Below the pieces are notes generated by a model that saw only the letters and a program-made list of their open reading frames with translations, had not been told where the DNA came from and made no database searches. A stretch of DNA of 64,000 bases from Elmis aenea (Eukaryota; Arthropoda; Insecta; Coleoptera; Elmidae): positions 48,150,966 through 48,214,965 of the forward strand of contig OX393576.1 of NCBI GenBank assembly GCA_947652605.1, given 5' to 3'. Below, piece after piece: positions 58,685 through 64,000 of the stretch (positions are counted from its first letter, which is position 1; each line of letters begins with the position of its first letter). A program made the position numbers and the translations under genes.

Positions 58685-59286
58685 CAGGGTGGGCAAATTT
58701 CGATGTTTTAATAGGGAATCTCGGTAACTATAAGAGGTATCAAAAAAAACCGCGCATCCTCTATCTCTTTTTTCGAGAAAAAGTGAATGGTGAAAACTAA
58801 AATTGGCTATCGTCTTTTGTTTTCGATTTTTTGACTTTTCGTTTTATGACTATATCTCACTTGTTTATATAAATAAACAAAAATAATTTTGACGTTTTAC
58901 AGGCACTTTTTTGATAGGAATGCAGTGGCGTAAATAATTTTTCAAAAAAATCACAAAAAAATAAGGAATTTAAATAAGTCATAGCCAATTATGGGTTCCA
59001 TTTAAAAAAATACAACTTTATGTCACAACTCAAATTTCGACTTTGTTTTTGAAAAATTATTTACGCCACTGCGTTTTTATCAAAACGTGCCTGTAGAACG
59101 TCAAAATTATTCATATAGTCATAAAACAAAAAGTCGAAAAATCGAGTTATCGAAGACGATAACCAGTTTTAGTTTTCACCGTTAACTTTTTCTTGAAAAA
59201 AGAGATCGAGGATGGGCGGTTCGGTTTTTGATACCTCTTATAGTTACCGAGATTCCCTATTAAAATATCGAAATTTGCCCACCCTG
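58685..59286. mobile_element. 600-bp foldback, CAGGGTGGGCAAATTTCG termini
   Basis: TA-flanked (58683-58684 and 59287-59288). Arms of about 290 bp are inverted copies (AATCTCGGTAACTATAAG box at nt 33, aaaaagtcgaaaaatcg-type words, gacgtt/aacgtc near the apex). The apex is near 58975 in A-runs. Related half copy at 39843. Non-coding; the 74-codon minus frame 59147-59371 is an accident of the arm. Confidence 0.88.
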
Positions 59287-59739
59287 TATAATATTTTTTT
59301 TTATTAACTAATGTTTTATAGATTAAAAAAATACTTATGTGTTGATAGATCCAGTAATTATTTTCAAACACTAGAATTTTGTATGCATCAATTAATTTTC
59401 AATTTGTAGAATTTTTAAAGCACTGCAACTTGAGGACTTTAATATTATGACTAATTAAAATTCATCAGATATCAAAATTAGCTTAAATATCTTGCAGTTT
59501 TTTTTTGCGTGACTGCTGAAATATTTAAAATTTTAAATTGATATTAATTTAATCTAAAAAAAAAAAAAAGTGAATCGGTTCGTCGTATAAATGGAGAAAA
59601 TTCAGATTTACTCAATATTATAAGGATAGTATTACATCAGCACGTTTTCGAACTAACATCTAAAAGGATCAATTTGTTAGTAAAGAAGTTGTTTTTTCGA
59701 ATTAATTAATTATCAAAGAAACGACTTTTCGTTCTTTGC

Positions 59740-60450
59740 AATGGTAGCCGATGTTTTTTAGTGAAATATCCATTTCTTATCGCGTCACGTAAAATTACAA
59801 ATTTGCATTCACTTTAAGTTATTACAACTCGTATATAAAATTTACGATTATTTAGGCTCGTTAACCTTTCTATAATAAAAGTCGAAGTGGAGTTGTTTAT
59901 GGCTGTTGTCCATCACACGATAGGGACACCGGGATTAGCGGACGAACGCTACTTTCTATGGTAGTTCGTTCTTTATCTTCATATAAATTCAGGCCATAAA
60001 ATAAAGATACATACTGATTACTGATTAAACCTGGCCGCTACATGCGAGCGGACGTTAACAGTTTATAGACGTCGTAAATGCCATAAACACCGCGACATTC
60101 CGGCTGTATTCCATGCATGCACGGCCCATAAAACATACGGGCGATCGCGGCCATCCGTGGCCATCGCTTGGCCAATCGCAACGCCAGTGCCGCTACATAG
60201 TTCTTTGCGGCGCCTTAAACAGCAACGCGAACAATATATTAATAAAGCAGTTTCCCGCGTTAATAACTCCAAACTAACGCCACGATCATGAACGGGTGTA
60301 TTTTACTAAAACCGGCGGAGGCTTCGGTGAGCAGAATATTGAAGTAATAACTTAGCATCAGGCTAGACAGAAATGTGTCACCTAATCAAATTTACGCGAG
60401 CTCTGTTGCATTTTGTCAGCAACAGTGTCTCTCCATCTTTCCACACATGT
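59740..60450. promoter_or_regulatory. Candidate regulatory island with clustered TTTATGG motifs
   Basis: High-complexity, CpG-containing, repeat-free DNA in AT-rich surroundings. TTTATGG or its inverse CCATAAA occurs at about 59895, 59994, 60081 and 60126, with GTCGTAAA and TTTATAG variants beside them; such words match binding sites of caudal/posterior-Hox homeodomain proteins. CGATCGCGGCC and GGCCATCGCTTGGCC-like blocks follow. Open frames on both strands show no domain. The role is inferred. The stretch 59289-59740 before it is AT-rich with nothing seen. Confidence 0.4.
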
Positions 60451-60499
60451 ACTAACGGGCGGCCCTCTTGCTAATTTGTCTGTCGGCTAGGACCGTATT

Positions 60500-60870
60500 T
60501 CTTTATTTAGACTGTGTAAGCCACCATTTGACTCACACCTCTATGCCATTACCCGCAGCTCGCCGGCGATGTCGGGCGGCTCCCTGATGCGTTGCGGCAA
60601 TTTGGAACCTCGTTCCGACACCTCTGTAACAGCTCCGAGTGCTTCTGCCATCGACCCTGACAGCTTTACGACGGCAGCGAGTACCGCGTACAACATTTCT
60701 CTTCATCAACGGATTGTATATGACTCGCAGCACTCAGCGAGGGCGTTATTCGCCGATTTGCGTGATATAGATTCGTTACTAAATGTGTATATCATGCACG
60801 TTCCATCAGCTATTCCATCGAATCAATTTAATACGGCAGTTCGAGTTTGAAATTCAATTCATTTGTAAGC
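60500..60870 (+). other. GC-balanced island with a 93-codon open frame
   Basis: The plus frame 60569-60850 (starting MSGGSLMRCGNLEPRSDTSV, ending in a stop) has mixed composition rather than AT-driven, and a minus frame of 66 codons overlaps it. No signal peptide or domain that I recognise, and no clear splice sites. It could be an unrecognised exon, but continuity with the complex sequence at 59.7-60.5 kb makes conserved non-coding DNA equally likely. 60870-61717 is AT-rich, with a GACATTTCGGCCGA...GATGATGAAG scrap at about 61258-61290. Confidence 0.25.
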
Positions 60871-61727
60871 TGCTAACTGCTTCTACATATATTACCAGTT
60901 TTCAGCTACCAGCCGCGTATAGGTCACACAAGCTGCTTTATGTGTCATCAATTCTGAGTGTAAATTATACACCGGATTATGTTTATGGTTATTATTGGCT
61001 TTACGGCGCTATCAATTTCCTTTTAGATTAGCAGTAAATGTCGTCTTCGTATGTCTTGAAAATTAACGGAATGTTAGGTGCAGTCGTGAGATAAAACTTT
61101 AATGTCCACAATATAATCAGTAAATAAGAGGATATATAAAACGTAATTAAAAAATTAAATAAAAACTCAACCAAAGCGCTGTTTTATTTAGCTTGTCACC
61201 GATCTAAATTTATAGATCTTATATTTCATACGTTTATTATTTTAAACCGTTTATTTTAGACATTTCGGCCGATTTCTTTGATGATGAAGCCGTCGTTTAT
61301 ATTTGCTAATGGCAATATACACAATCTCACTTTGTTATTGAATCACTCACTACCAATATATTGTTTTAGCTGGCCAGGATTTATAGCTAATCTAATGCTA
61401 AAAATATAAAATGTATTCATAATCAGGCATTAAGGATAAGGTTTTTCGTAATATAGAAATTTCATGAAAAAATGCAATGAAATTATAAAAACACAGTAAC
61501 TGTTTTGTTAACACATACAGATTTGCAAATATCAGCGACTGCGTCGCGGATTTTTGAAATGAAATAGATGGTTCAAATATAAGAGTTATATTACAATAAT
61601 CTAAGCTGAAGTGCCCAGTTTGGAATATAAAATACAACTCAACTTCTGACAACTCAGCAAACATAAACAGTACACTCTCAAGTACTATAATTTCTATATT
61701 TTTTATTATTATCATTTATAATTTTGC

Positions 61728-63602
61728 TACAAAGAAAAAAGAAAAGAAGTCAAGCTTGCAGTAAGGGAAACAAAGGAATAATCATGGATAAAGTTTGGGC
61801 AGAATATGAAAGAGAATTTTAATGAGAGTCAAAAGTTGTTCTATGACACGTTAAAGCAGCTAAGAAAGAAAAAAGAATATGGAATGAAAAACATAAAAGG
61901 AAAAAATGGGAACATAATTACGGACGAGGAAGAAATAATGGAAAGATGGAGACAATACTTTAAGGAGCTAGCGGAGACGAATGAAATATACAAAACATAC
62001 GAAATAACAAATTTAAGAAGCGACGGAGAATATCAGGAGATATCGAAGATTCAATGGAAGAATTAGAAAAATCAATAGCAAAATTAAAGATTGAAAAAGC
62101 CGCAGGTAAAGACGGGATTACACCAGAAATGATTAAATACATGGAAGAATTAGGGAAAGAAGCACTAAGGGCTCTATTGAACGAAGTAATAAAATCAAGG
62201 AAAGTACCAAGGGATTGGAACATTGGAATAATCTTACCATTATATAAGAAACGGGACAAAAAGGAGTGTTCAAACTATAGAGGAATAACATTAATAAGTG
62301 TACCAGGAAAAATACTGGCAAGAGTAATGGAAAGCAGACTAAAAGAAAAAATAGAAAACACACTAGAAGAATCCCAATATGGTTTCAGAAGAGGAAGGAG
62401 TACCCAAGACCCAGTCTTTATATTAAGACAAACGATAAAAAAGAGCTTAACAAAAAACAAGGAAATACATTTGTTTTATAGACTTGGAAAAAGCATTCGA
62501 TAAAATCAAAAGAAAATACGTATGGAGGCGCCTAAGAAGGAAGGGAATAGAAATAGAAACAATCGACATAATAAAAGCGATGTACGAAAAAACAGTAAAT
62601 ATTGTAAGAACACAAAATGAAGAATCGGAAGAGTTTGAAACAAAAGAGAGCTTAAAACAAGGATGCTCAGTCCATTATTATTCTCAGTAGTCATAGAAGG
62701 GGTAATTAAAGAAGTAAAACAAAAAATGAGACCGTTTCACCTAGACAACTGGAAAATGGAAAAAATTAACATAATGGAGCTAATGTTCGCAGACGACATG
62801 GTCTTAGTCGCGGAAACAGAAAAAAACTTGCAACATAATTTAGAAACTCTAAACCTGGAATTGGAAAAAATTAATATGAAAATAAATACCAAAAAAACTA
62901 AAACTATGATCGTTACAACAGAAAACAAAGGGCATAGCATCAATTTAAATGGGCTTAGGTTAGAACAGGTAGAAAGCTTTAAATATTTACGAGTGATCAT
63001 AGAGAAAAATGGAGGAATGGATAAGGAAATAAGCGAAAGGACAGGAAATGTGGGAAGAATATTTAACAGTTTAAGAACAACATTTTTTGGAAATAGAGAA
63101 GTCCCAAAACGAACAAAAGTGGAAGTGGTCAAAAAGGTAGTAACTCCGCCACTTTTATATGAAAGTGAAACGTGGGCACTCACAAATAAAAATAGTAGCC
63201 TAGTGAGTGCAGCTGAAATGAGATTTCTAAGGAAAATCCAAGGAAAAACAAAAAAAGATAGAATCAGAAACGAAACATATAGAGAACAATTAAAGATAAA
63301 ATCAGGTGAAACAAAAATACAGGAAAAGCAGCTGGGATGGTTGGGTCACATTTATAGGATGAAAGAAGAAAGGTTAACCAGAAGAGCATAAGAAGCAAGA
63401 ACACAGGGAAAAAACAAAAGAGGTAGACCGAGAAAAACCTGGCACGACGAAGTTAAAAAAGCAGCAGCGGATAGAAACATCAAATGGAAAGATATAAAAA
63501 GGCTAGCACAAGACAGAAAAACAAGTAAAACAGTCAGCACAACACAACTCAACAGTCCTACACCTAACAGTAGAAGGACTCATGACTAAATAAAATAATA
63601 AA
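61728..63602 (+). mobile_element. 5'-truncated RTE-type LINE with target duplication
   Basis: The target duplication ataattttgc lies at 61718-61727 and 63603-63612. The 3' tail is a short AAATAAAATAATA-type repeat, not poly(A), as is usual for RTE-like elements. Length 1875 bp, truncated inside ORF2. Confidence 0.85.
61788..63589 (+). pseudogene. RTE-type LINE reverse transcriptase, frameshifted
   Basis: The order of blocks is that of an RTE-like ORF2 without its endonuclease: DEEEIMERWRQYFKELA (about 61936), KIEKAAGKDGITPEMIKYM, SNYRGITLISVPGKILARV, QYGFRRGRSTQDPVFILRQ, IDLEKAFDKIKRK (catalytic), LKQGC-SPLLFSVVIEG, FADDMVLVAE (catalytic box at about 62786), LLYESETWALTNK, MRFLRKIQGKTKKDRIRN and the tail LGWLGHIYRM ... 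KRGRPRKTWHDEV. Frameshifts lie near 62042, 62475 and 62665, with an early stop near 61830 and another at 63389-63391. The catalytic aspartates themselves are intact. Inactive copy; moderate decay. Confidence 0.85.
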
Positions 63603-63612
63603 ATAATTTTGC

Positions 63613-64000
63613 GTACCTATGCTGATAAATAAAGGTAATCGACTCGTCAAGGCGCTTACACAAATTACAATATTTTTCAGGGCTTGAAATGTTCATAGAA
63701 AGTACGTCATTGAAACATGGAATATAGAGGCTGATTCAAAACAAATTTTTAGACGAGATATTTTAATTTTCTTAAGCTGTTGTAATAGTAACTGTGCAAA
63801 ATCGAATTAAACTAATGAAACGAATTTGCCTTTTAGGATACCTATAGTGTATGTTCATACAATTGTCTTTACATGGGTCTAGATAGCAAGAGTGATTTTC
63901 CTGCTTTGCTATGTTTTTTAAATTTATAAACTGAATATACATAAATTGGAAACGTTAGAAAGGCATAAAACGTGTATAAGCTTATGAATGTCTCCACTGG
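63613..64000. other. AT-rich end of window, nothing recognised
   Basis: No repeat ends or coding signal. Confidence 0.5.

Noticed and set aside
61398..61715. 105-codon minus frame next to the RTE LINE
   Set aside because: Phe/Ile/Leu-rich chance composition and no domain; it ends at the LINE insertion site.

Overview
The window looks like intergenic or intronic DNA from a large, AT-rich arthropod genome, most likely an insect (a beetle is plausible, but the sequence does not prove the order). The clues are strong A+T bias, no bacterial-style gene packing, no convincing host coding exon, and a dense set of eukaryotic transposon classes: Jockey-, RTE- and CR1/Jockey-type LINEs, a tRNA-derived SINE, hAT, Tigger/pogo, mariner and Tc1 remnants, a piggyBac-type MITE, a Helitron, and many foldback elements ending in TA-CAGGGTG. 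Every protein-like reading frame I recognise belongs to a mobile element, and all are broken.

Layout. 1-8.6 kb: small hAT-type MITEs (1320-1622 and 5048-5524 with exact 8-bp target duplications) in AT-rich DNA, with one GC-balanced island at 3.9-4.2 kb. 8.6-11.6 kb: a three-level nest, with a GCTCCG-rich hAT MITE inside an internally deleted Tigger/pogo element inside a probable hAT element. 12-22.4 kb: a Tigger MITE, several half-palindromic CAGGGTG elements, one full 1.1-kb foldback and a hAT element. 23-26.4 kb: a Helitron and a CR1/Jockey-like LINE inserted in a foldback copy. 27.5-32.5 kb: a palindromic element, a LINE scrap, and a Jockey-clade LINE inserted with a 10-bp target duplication into a palindromic MITE. 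33-40.7 kb: a hAT element, an island of complex sequence at 34.9-35.5 kb, a LINE remnant and a 1.5-kb near-perfect palindrome. 41-43.7 kb: three copies of one hAT MITE and a SINE with a 12-bp target duplication. 44-51.3 kb: nested foldbacks, including a 303-bp palindrome carrying two inverted hammerhead-ribozyme-like motifs and a mariner-type foldback built from two head-to-head transposase 3' halves. 53.7-59.3 kb: a piggyBac MITE, a Tc1 scrap, a hAT element retaining a dimerisation-domain remnant, rearranged mariner fragments and another foldback. 59.7-60.9 kb: complex, CpG-containing sequence with clustered TTTATGG/CCATAAA motifs, a possible regulatory island. 61.7-63.6 kb: a 5'-truncated RTE-type LINE.

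The most interesting theme is the foldback population. Long palindromes end in TA-C(A/C)GGGTG, and many sit beside lone half copies. In two independent cases the two arms carry opposed C-terminal halves of mariner-family transposases. This suggests that these palindromes arose by inverted duplication of one transposon end. Three otherwise different families also share an almost identical subterminal box about 33 nt from the terminus. All family calls were made by eye; no database search was run.
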